Shown: positions 9,414 to 9,494 of the stretch, piece after piece | Layout: each line of letters starts with the position of its first letter | How positions within the stretch are numbered: the first letter of the stretch is position 1 | Origin: an uncultured Erysipelotrichaceae bacterium | GTDB taxonomy: Bacteria; Bacillota_I; Bacilli_A; Erysipelotrichales; Coprobacillaceae | Length of the DNA stretch: 9,494 nucleotides | Direction: 5' to 3' | Assembly (NCBI GenBank): GCA_900544435.1 | Contig: UQVG01000068.1 | Coordinates: 1-9,494, forward strand | The notes under the pieces: model-generated | The model's database searches: none | Told to the model about the DNA's origin: nothing | Seen by the model: only the letters and a program-made list of their open reading frames with translations | Program-made: the position numbers and the translations under genes

Positions 9414-9436
9414 ACCATAACATATTATCATATTTT

Positions 9437-9466
9437 ATTTTAATATACTTAGATATTATTTATCAA
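9437..9466 (-). promoter_or_regulatory. Candidate sigma-A-type promoter for the ctpB-uvrB-cca-uvrA-hprK-lgt run
   Basis: On the minus strand TTGATA (9466-9461) and TAAAAT (9442-9437) are separated by 18 nt. Each differs from the consensus hexamer at one position. Transcription would start near 9430, leaving a leader of about 30 nt before the ATG at 9401. The region is very AT-rich, so chance matches are likely. GATAAT at 9429-9424 is an alternative -10 but lacks a good -35. This is the only intergenic promoter-like pair upstream of the gene run. Confidence 0.45.
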
Positions 9467-9494
9467 AATAATTTATCGGTTTCTTTTTTAGACA

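Larger units (their letters stand above)
63..9430 (-). other. Probable six-gene operon
   Basis: Six same-strand genes are joined by a 12-nt gap, an 11-nt overlap, an 11-nt overlap, an 11-nt gap and a 4-nt overlap. No spacer could hold an intergenic promoter or a terminator hairpin. Co-transcription from the candidate promoter near 9437-9466, or from further upstream, is the simplest reading. Promoters inside coding sequence cannot be excluded by eye. Confidence 0.75.

Noticed and set aside
9456..9494. Possible C-terminal tail of an upstream gene on the minus strand (frames ending ...PINYFDK or ...KKETDKLF)
   Set aside because: Only about 10-13 codons are visible in either frame. They cannot be told apart or assigned, so no partial gene is called.

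Overview
The window is an AT-rich (roughly one-third G+C by eye), densely packed stretch of chromosome. All six genes lie on the minus strand, so transcription runs from the right edge to the left. The gene set (HPr kinase, a CtpB-like S41 protease, UvrB/UvrA, Lgt), the strong AAGGAG-type ribosome binding sites and the AT-rich codons point to a low-G+C member of the Bacillota. My guess is the Erysipelotrichia/Coprobacillaceae side, but the sequence alone does not prove the class.

Layout in transcription order: (1) a membrane-anchored S41 carboxy-terminal processing protease with PDZ and peptidoglycan-binding domains (9401-7959); (2) uvrB, the damage-verifying helicase subunit of nucleotide excision repair (7946-5973); (3) cca, an HD-domain tRNA nucleotidyltransferase (5983-4625, GTG start); (4) uvrA, the damage-recognition ATPase (4635-1816); (5) hprK, HPr kinase/phosphorylase (1804-863); (6) lgt, prolipoprotein diacylglyceryl transferase (866-63). 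Junctions are a 12-nt gap, an 11-nt overlap, an 11-nt overlap, an 11-nt gap and a 4-nt ATGA overlap. No interior space could hold an independent intergenic promoter or terminator. A plausible sigma-A-like promoter lies upstream of the protease gene in the last ~60 bases, so the six genes are best read as one polycistronic unit. No convincing terminator lies in the 62 bases after lgt, so the unit may continue beyond the left edge.

The genes do different jobs: envelope proteolysis and lipoprotein maturation at the ends, DNA excision repair and tRNA 3'-end maintenance in the middle, and carbon catabolite control through HPr. uvrB, uvrA, hprK and lgt fall in the same general neighbourhood in several Bacillota. 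The least expected element is cca wedged between uvrB and uvrA and overlapping both. I found no mobile element, CRISPR array, RNA gene or unknown gene, and no undescribed system. The window is ordinary core genome, with a few points worth checking: the cca insertion, an altered UvrB damage-hairpin motif, absence of a visible SOS box, and an lgt gene with no Shine-Dalgarno sequence.
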